Positions 47,754 through 57,007 of a stretch of 64,000 nucleotides of DNA are shown here, piece after piece (the stretch's first letter is position 1; the number at the start of each line of letters is the position of its first letter). The DNA lies in the NCBI RefSeq assembly GCF_008297975.1, contig NZ_VLNY01000001.1, positions 248,001 through 312,000 of the forward strand. Reading direction: 5' to 3'. The notes under the pieces are model-generated. The model was not told the DNA's origin and searched no databases. It was given only the letters and a program-made list of their open reading frames with translations. Made by a program: the position numbers and the translations under genes. The DNA is from Antrihabitans cavernicola. Its GTDB lineage: Bacteria; Actinomycetota; Actinomycetes; Mycobacteriales; Mycobacteriaceae.

Positions 47754-48746
47754 CTACTCACCCCGCAACAGCGGAATGATCGGCGCAAATGCATCCATCT
47801 GGGTCGGGAAGACACCCACGTACGACATCGACGTCTTGGCGCGAACGTCTCTGATCTGATCGGCGATCTCTTCGAAAGTTCCGATCGCGATGTACGGCGA
47901 ACCCAGTATGTCGTCCGACGACAGCGTGACATCGGCCGCGATATTGGGCACGATTCCCGTGTCCAGCGCGTTCAATGCCATCTCGGCGACCTGCTCACGG
48001 TCGTCGGTGATGACGATCATGGTGATGGTCCAGCTCAACTCGATGTCGTCGAACCGCTCGCCCGCGGCTTCGCGGATCAGGTTCACCCGTTCGATCGTCT
48101 TGTCCATCGTGACGCCGGACACCAACACCTTGCCCTCGGAATCGGTGGGCGCGGCGACCGAGATGATGTCGGCGTGTTTCGCTGCCAGCGCAAGCATCTT
48201 GGGTCCACCGGCACCGACGGCGATCGGCGGACGTGGGCCCTGCCGCGGCCGCGGGCTGCCCTTGAGTCCCTTGATCCGATAGTGCTTGCCGTCGAAATTG
48301 CACTCCTGCCCGCGCAGCAGCACGTCCAGAATCGTCAGCGTCTCGTCGAGCTTCTCGATGCGCACCGCGGGCGAGTCGTAGGCGATGCCGCCCTTCTCGA
48401 ACTCTTCCTTGGCGAGACCGGCGCCCAGACCCAGCTCGAGGCGACCGCGCGAGAGCACATCGATGGTCGCGGCGTCCTTGGCCAGCACGGCGGGATGACG
48501 AAAACCGTTGGCCAGCATCGCGGTACCGAGGCGGATCTTCTCGGTGGCCTGCGTCAGCGCGCCCAGCGCCGCGATGGGACCGACCTGGTTGCCCAGCTGA
48601 TCGGGAATCATGAAGGTGTCGAAGCCGTATTCCTCGGCTTGCTGAGCGAGCTTGACGAACTTGCGGGCACCGCCCTCTTCGGGATTGCCCTCGCCTCCGG
48701 CGGCGAAGCGGAACTTACGCGGCGCCTTGTCGGCGGCAGAAGTCAT
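47754..48746 (-). CDS. LLM-class (F420-dependent type) oxidoreductase
   Basis: A 330-residue TIM-barrel luciferase-like protein: FRFAAGGEGNPEEGG at the N-terminus, KIRLGTAMLANGFRHPAVLAKDAATIDVLSRGRLELGLGAG (split LLM motif, about 69-110), then GPRPPIAVGAGGPKML. The layout fits F420-dependent LLM oxidoreductases common in mycolata; the cofactor is not proven by sequence. It lies between the cutinase gene and fadD32 with its own spacing (180 bases to fadD32), so it may be a separate transcription unit. The substrate is unknown. Confidence 0.85.
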   Translation of the reverse strand: MTSAADKAPRKFRFAAGGEGNPEEGGARKFVKLAQQAEEYGFDTFMIPDQLGNQVGPIAALGALTQATEKIRLGTAMLANGFRHPAVLAKDAATIDVLSRGRLELGLGAGLAKEEFEKGGIAYDSPAVRIEKLDETLTILDVLLRGQECNFDGKHYRIKGLKGSPRPRQGPRPPIAVGAGGPKMLALAAKHADIISVAAPTDSEGKVLVSGVTMDKTIERVNLIREAAGERFDDIELSWTITMIVITDDREQVAEMALNALDTGIVPNIAADVTLSSDDILGSPYIAIGTFEEIADQIRDVRAKTSMSYVGVFPTQMDAFAPIIPLLRGE

Positions 48747-48839
48747 CGATCACGTCTCCTGAAATCGTGTCACGTTTGTGCGCACTCTATCCGTTGACGC
48801 CTGCCGAACCTATTCGGGCCGATGCCCCGAATACCAAGG

Positions 48840-49802
48840 TCAGGAGTGCGCCGGAGTCGGCGCTTTGTCGATCAAATCCGCAGCCCAGCGCTCTGTCCAC
48901 TGCGTTGCAGTAGTCCCGTCCTGCTCGACGGCAAAGCTGTTGTACAGCGAATGCACAGGATTTCCGTAGGCACCTGCCAGCGCGGCGAGGCTGCCGGGAA
49001 TGTTGAGTGGATTCATCGCAGACTTGGGTGCCGTGCAGATCAGGTCGCCGGGTGCGCAGATCGAGTTGACGCGATCACCCAGTGCGCCGAAGCCGCCACG
49101 CGGTCCGGTCATCGTGATCCCTGGCAGGTTGACGCCCTTGAGTGCGACCTCGGCGCCCACGCCGTCCGGATCGGGGCCGATCGGCTTGGCATCGCTGTCT
49201 CGACGACCGTCGGCGATCAACGTCACGCCGAGCACCTGGTTGGCGGGCGCCGGACCCTTGTCGGCGCCGATCTGCGCCGCGAGATCGCCCGCGATCACCG
49301 CGCCCTGGGAGAAGCCGACGATCACGAAATTCGTGAGCGGGCAGTTGGCGTGCATACCCGCAACCACATCGTTGGCACGCTTAGCGCCTTCGCTGCGGCT
49401 GACGTTGTAGGACGCCTGCCCGTCCGGCGGCAGCGCGACCGGATTGGAGAACTGAGCAACGTACGGAATCGTGTAGACGTCGGCCCGCGACGCCGGGAAC
49501 TGCTGCTGTAGCGGACGAGTGACGTTGGCTATCAACGACTTCGGGTTGAACGTCGGATTGTGCGGGTCGTCTGCCGAGCTGGACTCCCACGTTCCCGGAA
49601 TCGCGACCACCTGAACGTCCGGGCAACTCGCGGGCTGGCTCTGGGGCTGGCCCGGGCCGGGCGTCGGGCCCGGAACGGGTGTCGGCTCGTTGAGTCGGCC
49701 CGCCGCCAGGTACCAGATCAAGGCAATGACGAGCAGAAAGACGACGACGAGCGCAACGAACAGCGCGAGCAGTTTTCCGAAGGAACGCTTTTTCCGAGCC
49801 AT
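48840..49802 (-). CDS. Cutinase-family cell-wall lipase/thioesterase (Rv3802c/Culp6-like)
   Basis: 320 residues. One N-terminal membrane anchor (about 10-33) is followed by a Pro-rich stalk (PTPVPGPTPGPGQPQSQP) and an alpha/beta cutinase domain. The nucleophile is in VIVGFSQGAVIAGD near residue 165, Asp is probably in DRVNSICAPGDLICT, and His in NPVHSLYNS. The position between mycolyltransferases and fadD32 equals Rv3802c, an essential mycolata phospholipase/thioesterase linked to envelope lipid turnover. A lipoprotein gene is directly upstream (6 bases). Confidence 0.9.
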   Translation of the reverse strand: MARKKRSFGKLLALFVALVVVFLLVIALIWYLAAGRLNEPTPVPGPTPGPGQPQSQPASCPDVQVVAIPGTWESSSADDPHNPTFNPKSLIANVTRPLQQQFPASRADVYTIPYVAQFSNPVALPPDGQASYNVSRSEGAKRANDVVAGMHANCPLTNFVIVGFSQGAVIAGDLAAQIGADKGPAPANQVLGVTLIADGRRDSDAKPIGPDPDGVGAEVALKGVNLPGITMTGPRGGFGALGDRVNSICAPGDLICTAPKSAMNPLNIPGSLAALAGAYGNPVHSLYNSFAVEQDGTTATQWTERWAADLIDKAPTPAHS

Positions 49803-49808
49803 GACCGC

Positions 49809-50354
49809 CTACTTGCAGTACGTCTTCTGGGCGGCATCCTTGTAGATCTTTGCGGCATCCGCGGGTGCCATCTGAGACCCGGCAAGGTTGAGTTCCACGC
49901 CCGCCATCGCGGTGACCGTGGTGTCCATCTGATCCGGCGTGCTGCCGTCGCGGATGGATGCGCAGATGAAGTTGGCGATGGCCACCGCGTTCTCACCGTT
50001 GCCGGACGACTTGACGCCCGCCTTGTCGAGTTCGGCGATCAACGCCTGGTTCCGCGAATCGACGGGTGCGGATGTCGGGCCGGGGAATCCACTCGGCACG
50101 GGCTGCGGCTGCTCGGGCGGCGCGGTCGCGGCAGCGCCTGGGCTCGTCACCGGAGCATCCGAACTCGGTGCGTCGGAGCCCTGCGCCTTCGACGATTTCG
50201 CCGCCGCCGATGTGGTGGACGCAACACTGGCCTGGGTTGGGCTTCCGGTCGCCGTCGAGTCGTCGCCACCACATCCGGCGAGCAGGCCGCTGGCGGCCGC
50301 GACCAGCGCGAGCGCGGCAACGGTGCGGGCGGTGATGAAACGGAGCTCAGTCAT
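49809..50354 (-). CDS. DUF732-type lipoprotein
   Basis: 181 residues. The signal peptide ends in lipobox LLAGC (Cys near residue 28). A long Ser/Ala/Pro-rich linker (about 30-100) is followed by a small C-terminal domain (RNQALIAELDKAGVKSSG ... ANFICASIRDG ... TYCK) with two cysteines. This matches DUF732 secreted proteins of mycolata. Its stop lies six bases before the cutinase start, so the two are probably co-expressed. Function is unknown. Confidence 0.8.
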   Translation of the reverse strand: MTELRFITARTVAALALVAAASGLLAGCGGDDSTATGSPTQASVASTTSAAAKSSKAQGSDAPSSDAPVTSPGAAATAPPEQPQPVPSGFPGPTSAPVDSRNQALIAELDKAGVKSSGNGENAVAIANFICASIRDGSTPDQMDTTVTAMAGVELNLAGSQMAPADAAKIYKDAAQKTYCK

Positions 50355-50416
50355 TCCTGGTCAGTTCCTTGATTGTCGGGTTCGGTCCAGGCTACGCATG
50401 TGAATCACTGCCGGGC

Positions 50417-52264
50417 CTAATGAACCTCGCCCTTGCCGTCCTTCACGGTGATGTAGCCGAGTTGGAAGTTCTGTTGGACGCCGCCCGGGATGGGGAACTC
50501 GTCGCCGGTCGGGAAGCCGAGCCTGCCGTTCTCGTATCCCACGCTCTTCCAGGCGTCGAACATCGGGCCGTTGCGAATCGCCCATGCGCCGGACAGCGGG
50601 CTCCAGTAGATGTTGCCGCCCTCGAACTGATTGAACTTGCCGAAGTCTTTGACCCCGACCTCACTGGTCTTCGGGAAGCCGAGCCAGCTGTCCTCGAATC
50701 CCATCTGGCCGTACTTGGCCATGATCAGACCCTGCACCGCGTTGGTGCCCGCACCGCTGGAATACATGGCACCGATCTCGAAGCCCTGAACCGCACCGTC
50801 CTTGTTGGGCGTCTTGATCTCGTCGGCAACCGGATAGCCGAGCGGACCGCGTTCGTAGCCCTGCTTCGCCCATTCCGCCAAGATATTGCCGCGCACCGCG
50901 TGAGCACCGGTCTGCGGCGTGAAGTAGATGAAGCCGTTCTGGAATTTCTGGAACCGGCCGCGCCCGTCCGGCGCACCCAGCTCATCGCTCACGGGGAGTC
51001 CGAGCGGTCCGCCCGGGCCGCCGTTTTGCTGGTAGGCACCGCTGATCGCACCGCCGACGGGATGGGCTTCGGTTCCGGAGGAAAACACCTGACCGAACCG
51101 GAAATCTTGTGCGACACCGCCTGTGACGTTGTACTCACCCGTCAGGCAGTCACCGAGCCAGTTGTTGGCGGTGACAACGCCCGCGATGGCACCACCCTGA
51201 TTGCAGGCAGGCTTGTCGGCCGCGACGTTGAGCGCCGCAGCCGCCTGCGGCCAGGATTGACGCATCTCGAAGTCCCAGTACGGCCACGAGTGCGTGCCCG
51301 ACGGTCGATAGTTCACCTGCGCCGGAATGCCGAGCTTGTTCAGCTTGGTCGCGAAGTTCTGCGACGTCAGGCGGGCCAGAATCTCGAGTCCCATGCCTGC
51401 GAAATTGGTGCTGACACCGGGGATTCCGGTCGGCTGGTCGAACGGACCTGTCATGCCGCTGCCGCTGGAGACGTAGAGGCTGACGCCCTTGAGCTTGTCG
51501 GCGATGGTGTACGGATCATGTTCTGCCCAAGCCGAATTGGACGGCGGACCCCACATGTCGGCGGAGTTGAAACCGCCCGCATCGTTCATCGCGTACTGGA
51601 TGGCTTGCGGCATTCCGAGCGAGGTGGTGGTCAGGAATCCGGAGTACGACGCGGCGTACTTGAAGAATCCCGGGTTGCGAGCGGTCAGCGCCATGGCGGC
51701 GGTGCCACCCATCGACAGACCTTCGACACCGCGGACATCCGTTGTGCGCCATTGGCTTTCGAGCAACGGTGGCAGTTCCTTGGTGAGGAACGTTTCCCAC
51801 TGGTAGTTCTTGCCGTTGTCCTCGTTGAGCCAGTCGGAGTAGAAGCTCGACTGGCCGCCGATCGGCAGGACGACGTTGACATTCTTGTCGGCGTAGAAGG
51901 ATTCGGCCTTTGCGTCGAGCGTCCAGCCGCTTTCCTTGTCCGTCGCGCGGAGCCCGTCGAGCATGAAGAGAGCCGGGAACTTGGCCTGCGAATCCTTGTT
52001 CCAGTCGCGGGCGAGGAGTAGCTGCACCTGAACGGGCGTCGCCATCGACGGCGAGTTGATCCACAGGGAGACACGACGATCCGTCAGCCAGACGACTTTC
52101 TGAATGGTCGCACCGGCGGGTGCTTGAGTCCGATCGGGAGCAGCCGAAGCCGTCGCAGGCTGAACACCTGTCGCGGCACTCAGGACGCCGGCGCCGAGCG
52201 GCAGCACGAGCGCCGCTGCGCACACTCCAAATACCCGGGTGCGGATTCCGTGTGCGCGTCGCAT
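50417..52264 (-). CDS. Mycolyltransferase (antigen 85 fold) with C-terminal LGFP repeats
   Basis: 615 residues from ATG at 52264. A signal peptide ends near ATASAAP. The Ag85-type esterase domain (about 45-345) has LFMLDGLRA, the nucleophile GVEGLSMGGTAAM and the terminal His in SGTHSWPYW. It is followed by about four and a half LGFP repeats (for example GPLGLPVSDELG, GPLGYPVADEIK, SWLGFPKTSEVG, GRLGFPTGDEF). LGFP repeats anchor proteins to the envelope; the layout is that of corynebacterial PS1 (Cmt1). It should transfer mycolates between trehalose and arabinogalactan. It is the only LGFP-bearing member of the five-gene array. Confidence 0.93.
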   Translation of the reverse strand: MRRAHGIRTRVFGVCAAALVLPLGAGVLSAATGVQPATASAAPDRTQAPAGATIQKVVWLTDRRVSLWINSPSMATPVQVQLLLARDWNKDSQAKFPALFMLDGLRATDKESGWTLDAKAESFYADKNVNVVLPIGGQSSFYSDWLNEDNGKNYQWETFLTKELPPLLESQWRTTDVRGVEGLSMGGTAAMALTARNPGFFKYAASYSGFLTTTSLGMPQAIQYAMNDAGGFNSADMWGPPSNSAWAEHDPYTIADKLKGVSLYVSSGSGMTGPFDQPTGIPGVSTNFAGMGLEILARLTSQNFATKLNKLGIPAQVNYRPSGTHSWPYWDFEMRQSWPQAAAALNVAADKPACNQGGAIAGVVTANNWLGDCLTGEYNVTGGVAQDFRFGQVFSSGTEAHPVGGAISGAYQQNGGPGGPLGLPVSDELGAPDGRGRFQKFQNGFIYFTPQTGAHAVRGNILAEWAKQGYERGPLGYPVADEIKTPNKDGAVQGFEIGAMYSSGAGTNAVQGLIMAKYGQMGFEDSWLGFPKTSEVGVKDFGKFNQFEGGNIYWSPLSGAWAIRNGPMFDAWKSVGYENGRLGFPTGDEFPIPGGVQQNFQLGYITVKDGKGEVH

Positions 52265-52385
52265 CCGGTGTGCCTCGCTTTCATGTGGAACTGGAAACGC
52301 TTTCGCGCGGACAGGCCCCGACTGAACAGCCTTTCGTGCAAGGTCTTTTCTACCCGCAACGACCCGCAAAACCTGGTAGGACACG

Positions 52386-52424
52386 CAACAGCCCCGCACA
52401 CCAGTGTGGCGTGCGGGGCTGTTG
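52386..52424 (-). terminator. 14-bp perfect hairpin between mycolyltransferase genes
   Basis: CAACAGCCCCGCAC (52386-52399) and GTGCGGGGCTGTTG (52411-52424) are exact complements around an 11-base loop. The hairpin lies 11 bases past the stop of the 330-residue mycolyltransferase in its transcription direction and before the LGFP gene, so it should separate the two transcripts. Confidence 0.82.
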
Positions 52425-52435
52425 TGACGTGGTTC

Positions 52436-53428
52436 TCAGTGCGCGTTCAGCACATCCAGAATCTGGTTGCGTGAGTTGGCAAGCTCGTTCTGCCAGTACG
52501 GCCACGAGTGCGTTCCGGAGGCCGGGAACTCGAAGCGAGCCGGGATGCCGAGGCTGGCCAGTCGGACCTGGAAGGCGCGAGTGTTGACCAGCGCGAGGGC
52601 CTCGAGAGCCATGGCGTTCGCCGTGTTGTACACGCCGATCGCCGAGTTCGGGTGATCGTAGGGTCCGGGGAGTCCGCTCGATGCCGAGATGTACATCGAC
52701 AAGCCGTTGAGCTTTGGGGCGGACACGAACGGGTCCATATGCAGCCATTGCGGGCTCCACGGCGCGGCCATCGAGTCGACGTTGAAGCGTCCCGCGTCGA
52801 GCATCGCCACGCGGATCGCTTCGCGCATGCCGGGAGCCGACATGTTCAGGTAGCCGGAGTAGGAACCGGCGAACTTGAACTGATCGCGGTGGTACGCGGC
52901 CAACGTCATGGCGGCGCTGCCGCCCATCGACAGACCTGCGACGGCGTTGTTGGTCGGCGAAACGCCGTAGTTGGCGAGGTAGGCGGGAAGTTCCTTGGTC
53001 AGGAAGGTCTCCCACTTGTACGTCGACTTCTGCCCGTTGGTGTTGCTGGGCGCGTACCAGTCGGCGTAGAAGCTCGACTGGCCGCCGACCGGCATCACCA
53101 GGGTGACGTTGTCGTTGCGGAACTGGTCGAGCGCGTTGGTCTCGAACGACCAGGCGTTGCGGTCGTCGCGGGCGCGGAGGCCGTCGAGCAGGTAGAGAGC
53201 GGCGTTTCCGCCGTGCGCGGCCCACTGCACCTGCACCTTGATCGGACCCATGCTGGACGGAACCTGCAGATCCTCGACGCCGCCTGCCGGCGTGCGGTGG
53301 GCCGTGACCGGCGCCGCGGTCGCAACTGCCGTGCCGACGATCCCGGCGGCCATCGGTAGCACGAGTGCCGCTGCGCCGACAGCGAGAATCTTCTTTTTCC
53401 AGCTTCGGTCCGCGTTACCTAAACGCAT
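52436..53428 (-). CDS. Mycolyltransferase (antigen 85 family), 330 aa
   Basis: From ATG at 53428. Signal peptide (AALVLPMAAGIVGTAVATAAP) then Ag85 fold: MGPIKVQVQW, LYLLDGLRARDDRNAW, MPVGGQSSFYADW, nucleophile VAGLSMGGSAAM near residue 165 and His in SGTHSWPYWQNEL near residue 310. It lacks the Ser/Gly-rich insertion of the three following paralogues and is the most divergent of the plain members. It acts outside the membrane, esterifying mycolate onto trehalose or arabinan. Strong hairpins lie on both sides, so it looks monocistronic. Confidence 0.94.
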   Translation of the reverse strand: MRLGNADRSWKKKILAVGAAALVLPMAAGIVGTAVATAAPVTAHRTPAGGVEDLQVPSSMGPIKVQVQWAAHGGNAALYLLDGLRARDDRNAWSFETNALDQFRNDNVTLVMPVGGQSSFYADWYAPSNTNGQKSTYKWETFLTKELPAYLANYGVSPTNNAVAGLSMGGSAAMTLAAYHRDQFKFAGSYSGYLNMSAPGMREAIRVAMLDAGRFNVDSMAAPWSPQWLHMDPFVSAPKLNGLSMYISASSGLPGPYDHPNSAIGVYNTANAMALEALALVNTRAFQVRLASLGIPARFEFPASGTHSWPYWQNELANSRNQILDVLNAH

Positions 53429-53495
53429 GGATACAGCTCTCTTTCTGCTTCTGCGATGCCCGCATGAGCGAACTTGCCTACTGCAACGGACACCG

Positions 53496-53546
53496 CCGCC
53501 GTGTGCCGTGGTCCGGTTACGAAAACCAGGCCACGGCACACGGCGG
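53496..53546 (-). terminator. 16-bp perfect hairpin downstream of third mycolyltransferase
   Basis: CCGCCGTGTGCCGTGG (53496-53511) and CCACGGCACACGGCGG (53531-53546) are exact complements; the 19-base loop can extend the stem. It lies 80 bases past the stop of the gene at 53626 in its transcription direction and upstream of the next mycolyltransferase. Confidence 0.8.
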
Positions 53547-53625
53547 ACAGTGAGATGACTATGAGGTCACACTGCGTTGGGAGGACAATATTCGACCGTC
53601 GCCCGCAGTGCCAACTCCGTGACGA

Positions 53626-54672
53626 CTACCCGATATGGGCGCTCAGGTCCGGGGTCATCTTGAAGACCTCGTCCTGCCAGTAGCCCCAACTGTGGGTGCC
53701 CACGTTCGGAAAGTCGTAGGTGACGTTGTTGGCACCCAACGACGACATTCGGAGTTGGAATGCCCTGGTGTTGACCAAGGCGATGGCCTCCAAGCCCATA
53801 GCGTTGCCGGTGTTGAAGTAGTCGATCGGCGACATCGGGCGATCGAACGGACCCGGCAGACCACTACCCGCGGAGATCCAGAGTCGAGTGTTGTGGGCCT
53901 TGAGCGACGGCGCGTAGACGAACGGATCGTTACGAAGCCACGCCGGGTCCCACGGCGGGCCCCACATGGCGTCGATGTTGAAGCCGTTCTGGCTGAGGAA
54001 CGCGGCACGCATGCCCTCTTTCATGCCCGGCGCCGAGATGTTCAGGTAGCCGGAGAACGAACCCGCATAGGAGAACTGATCCGGGTGGTAGTTCGCCAGC
54101 GTGAGCGCGGCGCTGCCACCCATCGACAGACCGAAGACGCCGTTGCGGGTCGGGCTGAACCCCAGCCGGGCGGCCATGGCGTTGCGCAGATCGTGGGTGA
54201 GGAAGGTTTCCCAGGTGTAGCGGTTGCGCTGGCCGACGTCACCCGCGCCGCCCGAGAGGCTGGCGGCCCCCAGGAACGTGCTCGGTGCGTACCAGTCGCT
54301 GTAGAAGCTGTTCTGCCCGCCGACCGGCATCACCACGTTGATGTTCGCGGCAGCCAGCGTGCGGCCGACGTCGGTTTCGATTTCCCAGCCGTTGAGGTCG
54401 TCGCGGGCGCGGAGACCGTCCAGCGCATAGACGACGCGGTTGGTGTTGCCGTCGTAGGCGCGGAAAATTCTGCTTTTGATCGGCCCCATGGTGACGGAGT
54501 CGACCCAGAAGTCCTGCCCTGCGGGATTGAAGGCCGCCGAGGCGGTTGCGGTGTTTCCGAGGACCGCAATGCCCAGCGGCATCAGCAGCGCCATGGTCAG
54601 GGCTACGGAAATCCGCTTCACTACTGCCCGCCTGGTAGTCCCCGGGCGTCCGCGTTCTGTGACAGCTCGCAT
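53626..54672 (-). CDS. Mycolyltransferase (antigen 85 family), 348 aa
   Basis: From ATG at 54672 (AAGG upstream). Signal peptide through ATASAAF, then FNPAGQDFWVDSVTMGPIKS, YALDGLRARDDLNGWEIE, MPVGGQNSFYSDWYAP, a short Ser/Gly-rich loop (AASLSGGAGDVGQ), nucleophile VFGLSMGGSAAL and His in GTHSWGYWQDEVFKM. It is very close to the next two paralogues, especially over the C-terminal half, indicating recent duplication. It faces a divergent LLM oxidoreductase gene, which breaks the array. Confidence 0.94.
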   Translation of the reverse strand: MRAVTERGRPGTTRRAVVKRISVALTMALLMPLGIAVLGNTATASAAFNPAGQDFWVDSVTMGPIKSRIFRAYDGNTNRVVYALDGLRARDDLNGWEIETDVGRTLAAANINVVMPVGGQNSFYSDWYAPSTFLGAASLSGGAGDVGQRNRYTWETFLTHDLRNAMAARLGFSPTRNGVFGLSMGGSAALTLANYHPDQFSYAGSFSGYLNISAPGMKEGMRAAFLSQNGFNIDAMWGPPWDPAWLRNDPFVYAPSLKAHNTRLWISAGSGLPGPFDRPMSPIDYFNTGNAMGLEAIALVNTRAFQLRMSSLGANNVTYDFPNVGTHSWGYWQDEVFKMTPDLSAHIG

Positions 54673-54924
54673 CGACTCAGCCTTTCGCTCACGCGGTCGT
54701 GCGACCGCATCCGTCAGCACATGGTCGGCAGTCCCCCCGATGTTTCCAGAGTCTCTGATGTGGCCAGAGTTACTGGTGTGACTGTCCTTGGCACATCTTG
54801 GGGCCAATTTGCCGGAACGGGCTCTCGAGTTATCGAACTGGTACCGAAAACGCCCGGTTCACGTGGAATCGCCGCCACGCCGTGATCCGCGAGCTCCCTT
54901 GACGACGACACGGTGTCAGGGTTT

Positions 54925-55725
54925 ATGTCTGTTTCCATGACGCGCTTGAAATCCGCACTGTGGTTCCCGCTGTTCGACCAGCTCGCCGAACCCGCTGGCG
55001 TCGCGAGGCTCGCCGCCGAGGCGGAGGAATTCGGCTGGGACGGTGTGTTCGTCTGGGATCACACGCGGTGGCGCGCGCCCGTCTCGGCCGTGGCAGATCC
55101 GTGGATCACGCTGGCAGCTGCTGCCATCGCGACCGAGAGGGTGCGGATCGGCCCCATGGTGACCCCGTTGGCTCGTCGCCGACCGGTGCAGGTCGCCCGC
55201 GAAACCGCGACGCTCGACCGATTGAGCAACGGCAGGCTGACCCTCGGCGTTGGGTTGGGCAGCGATCGATTCGGCGGCGAGTACTCGCTGTTCGGGGAAG
55301 AGACCGACGATCGCAGGCGGGCGGCCATGCTGGACGAGTCGCTCACCATCCTGAGCGCGGCGTGGTCGGGCGTGGAAGTCCACCACCACGGTGAGCACTA
55401 CACCGTCGATGGCGTGCGTTTCCTGCCACGGCCGACGCACGACCGAATTCCGGTGTGGGTGGCCGGATTTCCCGGCAAGCTCGCGCCGATACGGCGAGCG
55501 GCCCGCCACGACGGCTACTTCCCGGTCAACCTGAGTCATCCGGATCAGCTCGCCGAATCGGTGGCTTTACTCGGTACCGGCCTGGAGGTGGTCGTGGCCC
55601 AGCCGGCCAGCACGGACCTGGCACCGTACGTCGAGGCAGGTGCCACCTGGTGGCTGACCGATTTCGAGCCCGACGACATTTCGGTCGACGCAGTACGAGG
55701 GATGCTGCGAGACGGCCCCCGGTAA
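54925..55725 (+). CDS. LLM-class flavin-dependent oxidoreductase
   Basis: About 266 residues; GTG 54913 and ATG 54937 are alternative starts, and ATG 54925 has AGGG five bases upstream. Luciferase-like barrel: ALWFPLFDQLAEPAGVARLA, GWDGVFVWDHTRWR, TERVRIGPMVTPLARRRP, DRLSNGRLTLGVGLGSDRFG, RIPVWVAGFPGKL. It is the only plus-strand gene between 39 and 64 kb, inserted between two mycolyltransferases and ending at a shared hairpin. The substrate is unknown, and no link with mycolate transfer is evident. Confidence 0.86.
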   Translation: MSVSMTRLKSALWFPLFDQLAEPAGVARLAAEAEEFGWDGVFVWDHTRWRAPVSAVADPWITLAAAAIATERVRIGPMVTPLARRRPVQVARETATLDRLSNGRLTLGVGLGSDRFGGEYSLFGEETDDRRRAAMLDESLTILSAAWSGVEVHHHGEHYTVDGVRFLPRPTHDRIPVWVAGFPGKLAPIRRAARHDGYFPVNLSHPDQLAESVALLGTGLEVVVAQPASTDLAPYVEAGATWWLTDFEPDDISVDAVRGMLRDGPR

Positions 55726-55727
55726 CA

Positions 55728-55766
55728 GAAATTGCCGCACCACCTGATCGGTGATGCGGCAATTTC
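55728..55766. terminator. Bidirectional hairpin between LLM gene and mycolyltransferase
   Basis: GAAATTGCCGCA (55728-55739) pairs with TGCGGCAATTTC (55755-55766), and CACC/GGTG extends the stem inside. The A/T-rich stem ends supply a T-run in both directions. It lies two bases past the LLM stop and 18 bases from the end of the convergent mycolyltransferase. Confidence 0.82.
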
Positions 55767-55783
55767 GGCGTTCGATTCGGAGG

Positions 55784-56818
55784 TTATCCGATGTGTGCGC
55801 TCAGGTCCGGAGTCATCTTGAAGACCTCGTCCTGCCAGTAACCCCAGCTATGGGTACCGACGTTCGGGAAGTCGTAGGTGACGTTGTTCGCACCGAGCGA
55901 CGACATCCGCAACTGGAACGCACGAGTGTTCGCCAACGCAATGGCTTCGAGACCCATCGCATTACCGGTGTTGAACAGATCTACCGGCGACGCCGGACGA
56001 TCGAACGGACCAGGCAAGCCGCTGCCCGCGGAAATCCACAGCCGCGTGTTGTGCGCCTTGAGCGACGGAGCGTAGACGAACGGATCGTTACGCAACCACG
56101 CCGGGCTCCAGGGCGGTCCCCACATCGCGTCGATGTTGAACCCGTTCTGACTCAACATCGCCAACCGCATGGCTTCCTTCATGCCCGGCGCCGACACGTT
56201 CAGGTAACCCGAGAACGACCCCGCATACGAGAACTGATCCGGGTGGTAGTTCGCCAACGTCAACGCAGCACTGCCACCCATCGACAGACCGAAAACGCCG
56301 TTGCGCGTCGGGCTGAAACCCAACCGCGAACTCAGCGCGTTACGCAGATCCTGCGTCAGGAACGTTTCCCAGGTGTAGCGGTTGCGTTGGCCGACATCGG
56401 CGGAACCGGTGCCCGACCCGCTCGACGACCCGCTGGCACCGAAGAACGAGCTCGGCGCGGCCCAGTCGCTGTAGAAGCTGTTCTGCCCGCCGACGGGCAT
56501 CACGACGTTGATGTTCGCCGCCGTCAGCGTGCGCGCGATATCGGTTTCGATTTCCCAGCCGTTGAGGTCGTCGCGGGCGCGCAGACCGTCCAGCGCATAC
56601 ACGACACGGTTGGTGTTGCCGTCGTTCGCGCGGAAGATGCGGCTCTTGATCGGCCCCATGCTCGCCGAGTCGACCCAGAAGTCCTGACCGGAGGGATTGA
56701 ACGCGGCAGAAGCCGTCGAGGCGTCACCCATCACGGCAACGCCCACTGGCATCAGAACCGCCATCGTCACGGCAGCGGCCGCCCGACGGAGGTATCCCCG
56801 CTTTTTCGAAACCTGCAT
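55784..56818 (-). CDS. Mycolyltransferase (antigen 85 family), 344 aa
   Basis: From ATG at 56818 with GGAAGG upstream. Signal peptide through STASAAF, then FNPSGQDFWVDSASMGPIKS, MPVGGQNSFYSDWAAPSSFF, an expanded Gly/Ser loop (ASGSSSGSGTGSADVGQ), nucleophile VFGLSMGGSAAL, and His in GTHSWGYWQDEVFKM. The C-terminal ~200 residues are nearly the same as in the 348-residue paralogue (for example DLSAHIG at both ends). Function as for the family: extracellular mycolate transfer. Confidence 0.94.
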   Translation of the reverse strand: MQVSKKRGYLRRAAAAVTMAVLMPVGVAVMGDASTASAAFNPSGQDFWVDSASMGPIKSRIFRANDGNTNRVVYALDGLRARDDLNGWEIETDIARTLTAANINVVMPVGGQNSFYSDWAAPSSFFGASGSSSGSGTGSADVGQRNRYTWETFLTQDLRNALSSRLGFSPTRNGVFGLSMGGSAALTLANYHPDQFSYAGSFSGYLNVSAPGMKEAMRLAMLSQNGFNIDAMWGPPWSPAWLRNDPFVYAPSLKAHNTRLWISAGSGLPGPFDRPASPVDLFNTGNAMGLEAIALANTRAFQLRMSSLGANNVTYDFPNVGTHSWGYWQDEVFKMTPDLSAHIG

Positions 56819-57007
56819 CGAGTAAAGCCTTCCATTCGCGCGACCGGATCGGTCGCAATCGTTCACGCGTACTGCAGCAGCCCACGATTGCTCGAGCTAA
56901 TGAATACCAGACGTACTGACGCACTCGTCCGGTGGACATCCTGGAGGCATATCGGCGGAGCCGCCTGCGCCGTTACCGAAATGATATCCGACATTCTCCC
57001 GAGAGCA

